Positions 23,401 through 35,800 of a stretch of DNA of 64,000 bases are shown one piece after another. Position numbers and translations under genes: made by a program. The stretch is from Branchiostoma floridae (taxonomy: Eukaryota; Chordata; Leptocardii; Amphioxiformes; Branchiostomatidae), in the NCBI RefSeq assembly GCF_000003815.2, contig NC_049988.1, positions 8,368,617 to 8,432,616 of the forward strand. The letters are read 5' to 3'. The notes under the pieces are model-generated. The model did no database searches. It was given only the letters and a program-made list of their open reading frames with translations, and was not told the origin of the DNA. Numbering within the stretch: the stretch's first letter is position 1; each line of letters starts with the position of its first letter.

Positions 23401-26400
23401 TATACTCGCATCGTGACATTGCTGGATCAGATATTTAATACATGCTTACAGACCCTTTTTTCAGATGAATGTCTTTTTTTGTGAGTTTTATTTCGTTTGA
23501 AATTTCAAATTCATTGGTAATTTTTTAAGCATGATCATTGTTCCTTCCTTAGAGACAAGATTACCTGGCTAAATTGTTAGTAACATCAAGGCAAAACAGA
23601 ACATGCACATGGCTCATAATTACATAAAATACCGAGTATTCTGTCAATGTGTACAATGAATGAATAAATGAATGTAGTCTAGTGTTTGCTAAACTTTTGG
23701 GAGGTGTCTATCTCATTGACGAGGGAATGGTCAGATAACATCAGTCGAAGGTATATTTTTATCTCACGACAACAGAGCATATAATTGCATTGACGTGACT
23801 ACATACTGTGACATGCGTCATTAGACATTGTTTACTGTCATACAAAATTTGACAGTTTGAGATTTAGACATGAAACTTTGGAAACATTTCATTCCATGCA
23901 AACTTACAGTTTACTTACATTTCAGTATCTTTTATTACCTATAAATAATGACTATTTTACCTTCTATTTGCATTAAATGTGTATGAGCACGTACATGAAC
24001 ATTGTAGGTATTGTCTGACAGACGCAAGTTAAACTTACAGATCAAAAGATTAAACTGTTGTATTGTTAACATCCAGGTGTCCCACGTTGTGTATGACGTC
24101 AATCGCGCTAGTCTTTTGTTATTCAGGTATGAAAATTACTGCTTGTTTTGAAGTTAAGGTGCCACTAACGACTCTCCCTGACTCTAATGGACGGTTACAC
24201 CCAGTTTTCCTTGTAGATAAGAACAAATTATACCAGTAATTGTTTCCTTCTAGTGGTATACATGCAGTACATGTACCAAATATGCTGCATGTATGGCAGC
24301 ACGTTGGCACAAGGTTAGGGTTAATAACTCAGAGCCTGCAGGTATTGCGTTTGAATCCATAGGAATTTAACTGGCGTTCCTGTGAAAGCTCAAAATACTT
24401 TTTTTCTGTCTACCTGCAATGGTGCAGTTAACTTTTGCAATTAACTGCACCAGAGAAATGCTATCTGCATCTTTCATATATACCACGAAAGTGGGTAAAA
24501 CAACCTTTTGAACATACTTTATAAACCTGTTTACTAAGAAAGTAGGCAAGGGAATACTGTCTTGCATAGAAACAAAATAAAATGTTACAAGCAGTACAGC
24601 AAAAATCCACTTAACAACAATGCATAACCTGGTGCAGGCTAGGTACAGGTAGACATCAGAAATACCTGCACAGCCCAACTTTTACCTACACTAACCTGCA
24701 TACAAGCATGCAGGTGGTGTTTCGAGCCCTGTTGTGTATAAGGAGAGCTGCACCTGAAGCATGTTAAGGAACCCACAACACTTATCAATACGAGTGTGAG
24801 TGGATCAGCTAAATCTGTCCGAATATGCAGTTTGTACTTTTCAGTACAAAACTGGTGTGTTACACCATGAGACAGTGTACCAGTTATGCAATACAAACAA
24901 ACATAATCCAATCAACAGCATTTGCATTCTTTTAATCTTCCATTTGTAAGTGAGCTGAATGAAGTAAAACCACTAGAGGGTCAGAAATCATGTCACTTCA
25001 CTTTTACTTCAGGAAAATCTCTAGCGACAAACAAAAATCATACAAATCTACCCATACTAATTCTTTGAGTTTGAGTTACCCTTATTGCAAACAAACCAAC
25101 ACATCACCGAAACAAACAAAACAAATACATGTGAATACTTTGCCAAGTTTTCTAAAAGTATACTATTGATTTGAAAATAAATCTCGTATTTCCTTCTGAT
25201 CAGGAAATACAGTTTTATGATGCCTCCAAGGGAAATCCAGTATTAACACATAAAATATGTCCATATCTTCTTCCCTGAGAACCCAAGTGTAAGTGAATCA
25301 ATCCTTGGTCACTTATCACATGGAAGCACATGGCCATACCACTATCCTGGAGGAATAAAGTAATCCAGATAGATTGAAGTGGGTGTTACTCCAAAATATT
25401 ACAAACAACCTGAAGTGTTTCTCAGTTGTCTGTTGCAAGAGGACAGAGGGATGTATGAAATTAATGTAAGTACATCTTTGCTTCAAGGACACTCAGCTCC
25501 AGGCTGTCTCCAGGACGCATCTCTTTGTTCTGGGATGGAAAGTTAGTTGTTGGAACAGACAAAACTTTCACCCCATATGGAGGGTTCTAGCCAGGATTTT
25601 ATTTCAGCGTAATGGTAACGGCAAGGGAAAAAGTGACCAATCAGGGAATGGTGACCCCCCCTTCCATACATTGGAGAGATTTTGAAAATGTACTGAAAAG
25701 TTGGCATGATAACGGTACTGTGAGGGGACTTAATTCTGATAACATCACATGTGATGTGAAGGACGTTTTGGTCAATTTGAAGTAGGATATCATCATTTTA
25801 CATATTTCATTATAATTGTCCAACAAGTAAATGATAGCAAATTACTACAACGCAAGCAGAAAATTAACGTAGTGGTCCTCATTTTAGCGTGGTGGTACTA
25901 AATTATACTGTAGCGGCCCGTTATGCTAAAAATGCACTGGCTAGAACCCTGATCTGTCCACATGATGTTTTCCCTGATAACGAAAAATTTGCGTTTTGCT
26001 GGTGTGTTCTTTTCCTTTATTCTTCTTCTGTTAAACAAAGCAGACATATAATGCACACACATTTATACAGCAATTTCTCTGTTCATCCTGGACTACTTTT
26101 GGAAGGTTTTGGGACTTTTTGTTTTTTTAAGACTTTTCAATGAAAACCTGACAGTCATTGACTCGCAGTATGCTGTTATACAGGACAAAATCCAAAACAA
26201 AAGTTGCGCCATGCAGAAGCACTATGCTTTCAAGCTTTATCGACTAACGCTCTTTTGGTATCACCTTTGGCGATGTATCTTTTGTCTGTATTAAGTATGC
26301 CATTATGAATGATGATGATGGTGTTTACATGCTGTCAGGGTGACTGATTGATTAAGATTGACAGCTGCCCTGTGGCACTGCACAGGGGGTGCAACAGGTT

Positions 26401-29400
26401 TTCTTTCATCACAGAATCTCCAGCCAGTAATTTTCTGCAACTGTTAGTATTATCACAGCTTGTTGATTAATGGTTTGTTGCACCTTCCCCCCCATCTTAA
26501 TTTTGGTAGCACATGTGAAGGCAGGAACACTATGAAAAGGGCTGTTTCTTATCAAGTCAGCAACTGCCCAAGGCATGACATTTATCTGGCTTTTGGCACC
26601 AGGTGTTCCTTCTGTTTCAATAGTGATACACTGTAATCAGGACATCACATTATCAGTTGTTTGAAGCCTGCTGTTCTGAAAATCCAGTTTGAAACCTACA
26701 TGTAGCCTCTACCAGACTCCACAGAGAAAGTTTGGAAAGAACAGTGCAGTATGGACAAATACCACCTTGACTACAGTGGCAAATCCAAGAAGCAAGAAAT
26801 TCAAAAATGACTTTTGACAATGTGTAGATACTTCAGAATAGACTAGAATCATAAGATAAAAAGGTACAGAAAAGCCGCAATTACCGGTACAACCATAGCT
26901 TCCTGGCTGACAAGAGGTAAAGAAGCAAAAAGATCAACAACAAAATCTCAGTCAAAAATCACAAAATTGTCTACTTCCGTTACTTTGAGTGTACCAAATG
27001 AAATACTGCATTTAAGTTTGCGGGGTTTTAATTTCGCGGTAGGTGGAAAAAGAAATTTTCGCGGTAGCGGTTCGGCATAGCACCATGCACTGTAGTCTCT
27101 TACTGCCATGGAAAAATATTTGTGGTGGTTTTAAGCTTGCGGTGAAGTGGCCACCACAATAACCTCAAACATTTAACCACCACGAAAGTTTCTGCATTTA
27201 CAGTAGTACATTGGAATAGTTTTGTCAGGTTGGTAGTCATTTGAATAAAGATACTCTTTTTTACACACTTGAAGAAGGTGACGGACGGTCATGAAAACAT
27301 TGGTGTGAGTAAAGCATTACGGTTGTGTTGAAAAAAAGAGTCTCGCTATTCGAAATAGTACACTGTGAAAAACTTAAAGGTTACGAATCTATGAAAAGAG
27401 TAACCCACCTTGAGTGGTTTTGGTTCTGGCCCGACCTGTTTTCCATGCATCTCTTCCACTGCCATCATGGCCTGTGAAGCCCTGGCATACTTGATGTACG
27501 CCACACCTTTGCTCTCTTTGGTGTTCTACAGAAAAATGATAACAACGGGGTACACAATGAGCAAAACAACAGACAAAATAATCTACAAGTATATAACAAT
27601 CATCGTGTATATCCTTCTACATTGGAAGAACAAGTTTTGACCTAATAGTATGTACAATGTAGCTGAATATAGTTTGATAATGTTGCCGATTAACAGCAAA
27701 AGGTTTCACATTTCTATATAACGATCTAACTTACATTAAGTATGGACATTTCATCTTTCTGTTAAAATCAAGTATGAATATGTATGTATGTATGTATCTT
27801 TCATACCATTGCACTTTATGAATTTTGTTATTATTTGTACCTCCTTTCCTTTCAATGTGCCAAAAGAGCGATCCCCAATAAGCACATACGGACAGGTAAA
27901 TTGAAAATAAGTCAACTTCTGTTTTCGTTTCCTTTGATCAATGGGCTCCCACACTTATTAATAAATCACCATTTAAAATACTTCTCTTCTTTTATCAGAC
28001 TTTTTGAGGTCTCCAATAATTTTATGGAGATGACCTAAATTGTTTCTGAAGTCTGTATTCATTCAAGGCGGTTAAAGGGCATGGGAAAATTGGGGCCATT
28101 TTCTACCCCATCCTGTGTCTTCAAAGTATTTTCAGCTGTGACTTTTTCAACTGTCCCAGTAACCTTTGAACTGTCAACATTACTCACCCTGACCTTGAAC
28201 TGTCACAAATGACCTACATGCCCTTGAAGAGATTTGTGTAGTACTGTTCCCTGCTTTGTATATACATCCCCAAATATCATAACAACTTTGAAATGGATTT
28301 AACTTAATGTTGATACAGCAGACAAGCAAAATTGATAATCTCATTTTGATAGGAAAGCTGTCAGAACTTTTATGAGAGTTCCATGTGTTCAGCACACATC
28401 CATAAAACAACAGGAATTCTTGTAATTATTTTAGCAGGGACAAATTTAATAACAGTTTATTGCAAATTCTTGCCCAAGGGCTAATTGCAGTTAACATGAA
28501 AGGGGGCAAACAATTAGTGTAGAACATTATAGAATATGCCTACTCTAGTCTAAAAGCTAACTCTAAACTGTAAATTGATGGATTCTACTTCTTTTCCTGA
28601 GACAGTGGAAGACAAAGGATCCCACCTTTTCTATAATGTGTGGGTTCTGTGATGTTAGGAGGAATGTAGTTTTCTTTTAGTCTGTAAACACTGGGAAATT
28701 TGGGAGGCATTTAGTGGCCTGTTTAAAAAGCTCTTGTCTTTTGTGATCGTACAAGGAACAGTTTGAAATAAAATGTGTTTCATTATCCACCATGTTTGAT
28801 GTCTTCTTGTTCCGCCCTTTCTCTATTCAAGGGCACAGGTGCTACTTCTAATTCTACTGATTCCGAAATATTAATATAATGAACTGTAAGAAACAGGTGT
28901 ATCTCCGGAGGAAAGACAACTTTGATGAAAGAATAACTATCATCTTTAAGTAAAGATTCATCTCTAGCTGACAGCAAATATGACATAATACATTGCTTTC
29001 CACATTGACATGACAGGAATGGAATACCTAGCTTTATTTAATCAAACAATGTCATTAGTCATCTTGTCACGTAATGCGTCAACACTCTTACTACACAAAG
29101 TGAGGCATTAATAATTTTCGCAATTCCCATTTCCAAAATATAAATCACAGTACTGTAAATCTTGAATAATTTGCAATGGTTTTATTTCTCTGGTTTTTAA
29201 GGCATTGCAAATACATGTACAATGTACATGTATGTCTACTTTTACTTGTACTATGACTACAGTAACAGCTGAGTCCTTTTCCCTCCTATCCATGATAGAA
29301 AGCCACTGTGAAAGTAAGTACTAAATTTACAGTACAAGTGTACAAGTACTCTCACTGTCTCCATCTGATGAAGAGGTCAGGGATAGCATTGTAGGCAAGC

Positions 29401-29750
29401 TTTGAATGTCAATGACAACTAAAAGTGAGCCTGTGGACCAACATGTCCTTGCTGATGACATTGCACAGTATGTTAGTAATGGTAGGGAAGGATCTGTCTC
29501 TATTGCAGTTATTTTAGTCAGGATCATCACATATCATGTCATGGCACCAATATACATTATGCTATTTGTAGTCTGACCCAGTTTATCTATTTTCATAACG
29601 CACCGCAGTTACGTGCGATGGCACAATATTGCAAGCTGGTTATGAAGTTCTGAATGACTATCTGTGAGCAAGAGCATAGGTTGTGTTCCAATACCAATAG
29701 TTAACATGTACCGTTAGCATTATTACCACCATTAAATATTCTTAATAGCA

Positions 29751-29787
<37 letters not shown>

Positions 29788-29813
29788 GTGTATGTGTGCG
29801 TGTGTGTGTGTGT

Positions 29814-29850
<37 letters not shown>

Positions 29851-32800
29851 CAAGATAACTTAAGAATGGCTGGATGGATTGTTTTCATACTTGGTGTGTT
29901 GGTGGGACATGAGAAAAGCTGGAAATAATTAGATTTTGGGCCCCCTAGCAGCTTCCCTTGGTACTGCAGCATAACTTCCGGTTTTGATATCTGGTGTCCT
30001 GAACAAGCTATATGGACACAATTTGGGGGTGTTAGATAGCTCTTGTTTCCAGTATGACCCAATCTATACAGGCTGCATATAAACAACAGTTGAGTATCTT
30101 ATGTTATCACGGAAATATGCAACAGCTTGCTTGTATCCTCATTGATAACACAGATGGAGTGGACACATCTGTAGTTGCTGGAGAATCAAACTGGAGAATT
30201 AAAACTGTCTAGTAAACTTTTTGTCTCACAATATTATGTTCATGAAAATGCAGAATCTGATTATGTTTTCTCTTATGCTTAACAACAGAAACATCTTTTT
30301 TCATAGTTAGTCAAAACTGATTTCGATAATTTTTGTTATTTCTATCCATCGGAGATAATTTTACTGGAGAAATCAACAGTATCTTTTCTAGGAATTTTGT
30401 AACTTCATATATCCAACTTTGGACTTCACGGGGACAACTTTGTCCTTGATTTCACAAAGTCACCTTCAGCTGAACTTGAATGCCCGTTTAAATCAGTGTA
30501 ATCTCCTGGCTCCTGGCAAAGGCATGGGGATGAAATATGAATACGGTCACTCCTGCCGCCCTAACCTTTCGCAAACACTATCAGGGAATTCAAAATGAAT
30601 GTAACTTGTAAGGATGCAATAATCTAATGTATTGGTTCTCAGATTCAACACTGCATTTTTGGGGGGATCGGAAGAAGAATAATGGAAAAATCACATATCA
30701 GCACTTACAAGTGTGATGCATGTAGGACATGAGTTAAATCTTAAGACTTAGTGCCGTATTTTCTCAAATATAGTATGCACCCCAATTAAAATACAGACCC
30801 CTGATTTGGGGCAAGTCTAAGACAGATCTGTGGGATTGAAAGGTAAAATGGAAAAACTCAAAGAAAGTACGCACCCCTTCACAACAAATTTTGAACAGAC
30901 TGGGTAAACTCAAATTTGATTTAAAATGATAATAGTTAGATTCCAGGATCCTTGTCTTCCAAACTATTACAACTTTTTCCATTCTATTGTTTCAGAAGCC
31001 TAGCATGTTGACTTTGTGACACCTACACCTATATGATTATCTTTGGGTCTATCAACACAATATGAAAACAAAATTAATAGAAACAACCATCTTGGCAATG
31101 CTTCAGAATCTGCTCAGTTGAAGATGACGAAAAAAGAATATTATATAAATTGATTTTCCTTATTCGTTTATTCGTTTATTCAACGGATCTCCATTAGTGA
31201 TTACAATTGAAATTGCATCTCTAATCTTCCTGGAGTCGTTACAAAAACACATTACATGATACAACATTAACACATTACTTATTTACACCTAACAACGCTT
31301 AAATCTAATCTAAATAAGTCTCAAGTAGCTGAGAGGTCAGAGGTCAGTGTCAAAATTCTATACATAATTTTATATACATAGATGTCAATGAATGTCTTTA
31401 CCACCATTTCTGTAGAGGTTTGTGTTGTGTCTGTGTTTTTAGTCTGTCTTTGATGTGTTGCTTGAACATGGATGGTGTAGATGCTTTAATGTATTGTGGG
31501 AATGAGTTGTAGGATTTAATACATCTATACAGGAAAGTTCTGGTTGCTGCGCAAGTTTTAGGTTTGGACAGTCTGAATCCCCCCCCTTGTGCTAGGCGTG
31601 TGTTGTGTCGGTGGGTGTTTTTGATTGTGTGTAGTCTCTTGTAGGTAGCTTCTGGTTTCTTAGCTGTAAGGAGTTTGTGGAACATAGTGAGGGTTCTGGT
31701 GTAGAGTCGTTCGTTTACCTTTGGCCAGTTCAGCTTTCTGTGTAGGTCATCAGTGTTGGAAGTGTACTTTGCATTAAGTACTAGCCTGGCAGCCTTATTT
31801 TGCAGGGTCTGTAGTTTATTTAAATTAGATTGAGAACCTGCAGACAGAAGACATGCACAATAATCCATGTGACTCAGAACAAGTGTTTGAGCAACAGTTT
31901 TTAACGTGTCTCTAGTGAAAAAGTCCTGAGATTTAGCCAGTGCTGCTAGTGCGCGTGCCATTTTAGATGTTACTTTGTCCAGATGTTGTGCCCAGGTTAA
32001 CTGCTGGTCCATCAACATTCCTAGAAGCTTAGCCTGCTCAACCTGTTCTATCATTTTGTTGCGCATCGAAAGCTGTAAGGCTGGCTTATTTTTTAGTTTG
32101 TGCCGGCTTCCAATAACTATAGATTTGGTCTTGTCAACGTTGAGCACCAGTCTGTTAGCTTGAACCCAGTCATTAATATGAGTGAGTTCAGCTTGAAGAG
32201 TGGCTTGTACCTCCGCTATGCTGGGGCCTGCTGCAGATGGGGTTGTGTCGTCTGCGTACAGTACTACTTCGCAGTGTTTTACCACTGTAGGTAAGTCGTT
32301 AGTATATACGCAGAACAGCAGTGGGCCTAAACAGCTACCCTGTGGTACTCCACTATTAATCTCTCTGTAAGTCGAGATACCACCATTTACAAAAACGGCC
32401 TGCATCCTGTTTGTCAAATAACTTCGCATCCAGTGTAGGGCAGAATCCATGAAGCCATAACTTTTCAGTTTGGCTAGCAATATGTCATGATTTACAACAT
32501 CAAACGCGGCGCTAAAGTCCAAAAGGACAGCGCCTACCAGGTTTCCCTTGTCAATTTCCTCAAGCCATTTGTCCGTCATTTCTACCAATGCACTCGCGGT
32601 GGAGTGTTGTCGCTTATAGGCATGCTGGTAGTCGGACATGATGGCGTTAGAGACAAGGTAGGTTTGTATCTGATTGTTGCATATCTTTTCCAGTAATTTG
32701 CTTAGAGCCGGAAGCAAGCTGATTGGACGACTGTTGGGTCCATTTAATGGAAGTGCCTTGTTTTTTACAAGAGGTAGTATTTTGGCTCTTTTCCACTCAG

Positions 32801-35800
32801 TGGGGAATGTGTGTTGTTTGATAGAGCAGTTGAAAATGTGACACACTGGATTTGCTATATGATCGGCCGCTATTCGCAATAGCGTGTTATCAATGTTGTC
32901 AAACCCCGTCGATTTACAAGGCGGAAGTGAAGTAAGTAATTCATGTACGTAGTTCTCTGTTAGTTCTTGAAAGGAAAAAAGAACAGCTTTTTGATGTCAT
33001 GATGTTTTCGTTGATCGGTGCAGTGACACTGGCTATATCTACAGGACTTCGCGGTGTCAGGTCTTCAACTTTTTTTACGAAGTAATCATTGAAATATTCA
33101 GCAATGTCCCTAGGTTTTGTCAATGTCTTACCGTTTGTCTCGATGAACGTTGCAGTTCGACGTGAGTTTCTACCTAGAATCCCATTCAGTACTTGCCAGA
33201 GCTGTTTGCTGTTTCTGTCTCTACAATGTTCTTCAATCAATTCCCTGTAGTGTGTTTTCTTCTTCCTTCTATTTTCTTTGACAACTACGTTTCTCAATCG
33301 TTTATAAATATCGTAGTCAGATGCTAGACCTGAAGCTTGCGCTGCCTTTTTAGCGTCGTCCCTCATGTTCATAAGGTATCATTCTTATTTAACCTACCTG
33401 CTCCGTACTTTTCTTGCAAAACTCCGAGAACCAATTATTATAGATTAAATTGGGGAATCCTTATCTATAGAACAGGTGGGGGTAGAGATAATATTTAGCA
33501 AGGCTATCTACCCACCAAAGGACAGTCATCAATAACATTCACGGTACCATCCCTATCAAATATCCTTTTATAAAATCTAATGTAAATTCATCTTCTGGCT
33601 TCATGAAGTTTTCCTTTTCAAGTGAAAACTGAGTTCAGTACTTAACAAGCTGTCACAGTTGCCTGGTATAATATCCTTACATTATTTTTGTGAATAGAAC
33701 CAGTTATTGTACATGTACATACTGAATGTCAGTTGACGAAGGGCACTGAATGCAATATAAAACCCTTGTGTACTACATTCTCAGAATTTCTTGAGCTTTA
33801 TTCATGGCTTATCTAATAATGCCACAGGCAAAATATCCCCGATAGATCTGAAGTTACATGTATGTATTACTTGTATGTTGCTATCAGCTGCTAACAATAT
33901 TTTGAACTTGACATTGATTCCAAAGATTTTTTTTTAATCAGAATGTGCATAGCATTCACTTCTGGCACCCTACTATATATATGTGTACATGTACATGTGC
34001 TATTCAACAACTGTCATTATTCTGACAGTTTGAATCTATTTGCAGTACATTGACATTGAACTTGAACTTGAAGGTCAAGGCTGCAAGGCTATCATAAGGA
34101 TCTGTGTGACAAACTGTCGCCTGTTAGACATTGAACTTCAGAGACTATCCAGGTACCAATGAACTTCAGAGACTTTCCCCATTCTGAGCCTGTGCTTTCA
34201 TGTCAGTGTGTTGATGGGTCCTACAGGGGTGTTCAGACACATTAGGGCAGTCACCCCAGGTTTGACATTGGAAAGTGGGTCACCCCAAACCCTCCATGTG
34301 CAGCCCAGATGTACACAGTCTGGGGACTGTCTGTCTGCAACTGAGGCTCTCTTGGGAGGACCAGGTATCCAAGAAATACATTTGGTAAATTATTTTGTTA
34401 TCAAGAAAGTAATTCCATGCATATAAACATATAACCTAAAGGAGAGAGTGGGTGGGTGAGTAAGTGAGTGAGTGAAAGTGAGTGAAAGTGAGAGTGAGAG
34501 TACATACAATGTAAGTGAGTGAGTGAGTGTGTGAGTGAGTGAGTGAGTGAGTGAGTGAGTGAGTGAGTGAGTGAGTGAGTGAGTGAGTGAGTGAGTGAGT
34601 GAGTGAGTGAGTGAGTGAGTGAGTGAGTGAGTAATACTCAAGTGAGTAAAAAAAATCTGAAATGTTATGACAATGATTGAACTTCTTGAGATAACTTATT
34701 AGGTTCATATTATCTGTTGTTGCCATCTGAAGTCGGAAGTCATATCATTCCCTTTTGGTAAGTTTGTGAAACATAAGAACTTGAAAGTTAGTTGCCCAGC
34801 TAGTATCTAAAGTTACATGTACTTAGTGATTTCCACACATCATTGTAACCCCTACACATGCCCTTTATAGGAGAGGACAGACAGAGATGACCCAAAAATA
34901 GGCCTTCTAGTCTGGGCATCATGCAGATAGGGTTACAGGCCACAAAAGAACAGTGTCCAGCTGAGAATGTTGGACAAACACAATCAGTCAACTAGGCATG
35001 GCCGACCAAGTCTAGACTGTGATCAATGGATTTCTATATAAACAACACGGATTACACAAAGGAAAGAGAGATACATATACATTTACATATATACATACCA
35101 GTACATGTAGGTCTATAAATTGCAAATATCAAAATGACCCACTACCTCAAAATGTTATTCTGAAATATCCATTGGAGCAGATCAGAAACTTCTCCGGGAG
35201 TTTTAAAGGTCTTTCCTAAGTGGTGTGTACCTTTGACAGGTCTTTCTTAAATCTACTCTATACACATGTACCTGTCTCTCCATTTACCTTTCTAAGATGT
35301 GACAATTCAGTAAAACTTGTAATCAACATTGCTGCCGCCTGAAAAACTGCTTATTAAATCTTTCTAAATGAACTGACAATTGTAGCAGTTGCCATTGTCA
35401 TAATGTTGAGACTAGAACTTGAACACTAGAACATTAGAAGAATGTCAAAACTATCTTAGAAACTTCTGATGTAACTGACTCCAAGTTCATTGCCCTGTCT
35501 AAAGCCTAACCTACATTTTGAGACGGTCAGCCATCTGGCCTGTTGACAAGACTCTACCCTAAAGCATCCCTGCTTTTAATCAGTCAGACAAAACGATTCA
35601 TGAGCTGATGTACACACCATGGTATGCAGTGAGGAAGTAATGATTTTAGTCAGTGTACCCAGACAAATTCATATGGCATAATACAAAATTTTATAATTGA
35701 AAACCTAAAGCAATCAGATAGCTGGTCTGTGGGACTAATTAGTTGTAGTCATTAACTTCAATATCAGGTGTGTTATTTTGTCTGTCAGCTGTCTAAGTGC

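Larger units (their letters stand above)
17141..27408 (-). other. RBM45 intron between visible exons 2 and 3
   Basis: GT-AG intron of about 10.3 kb, rich in elements: a SINE-like repeat (19330-19700), foldback family IV (21118-21341), MITE family I copies (22011-22215 and 27004-27205), a second SINE-like repeat (24680-24850) and a terminal-inverted-repeat element (25581-25950). The stretches 17.2-19.3 and 22.3-24.6 kb show nothing I can name. Confidence 0.75.
31161..33378 (-). mobile_element. Non-LTR retrotransposon (CR1/L2-like), 5'-truncated and frameshifted
   Basis: The minus strand carries a reverse transcriptase with its C-terminal region in two overlapping frames (33372-32941 and 32996-31398). 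The 3' end consists of a short tandem repeat, gaataaac twice plus a partial unit (31161-31181), after about 200 bases of 3' UTR. Short tandem 3' ends without poly(A), and an [11 protein letters not shown] motif A, are typical of the CR1/L2 side of the Jockey superfamily. No endonuclease domain is visible upstream; sequence above about 33.38 kb quickly loses coding pattern. It lies inside an RBM45 intron, in sense orientation. Confidence 0.88.

Noticed and set aside
29742-30086. His-Thr repeat protein, minus strand
   Set aside because: Translation of the (TG)n microsatellite and its flank.
34390-34726. Thr-His-Ser-Leu repeat protein, minus strand
   Set aside because: Translation of the (GAGT)n microsatellite.
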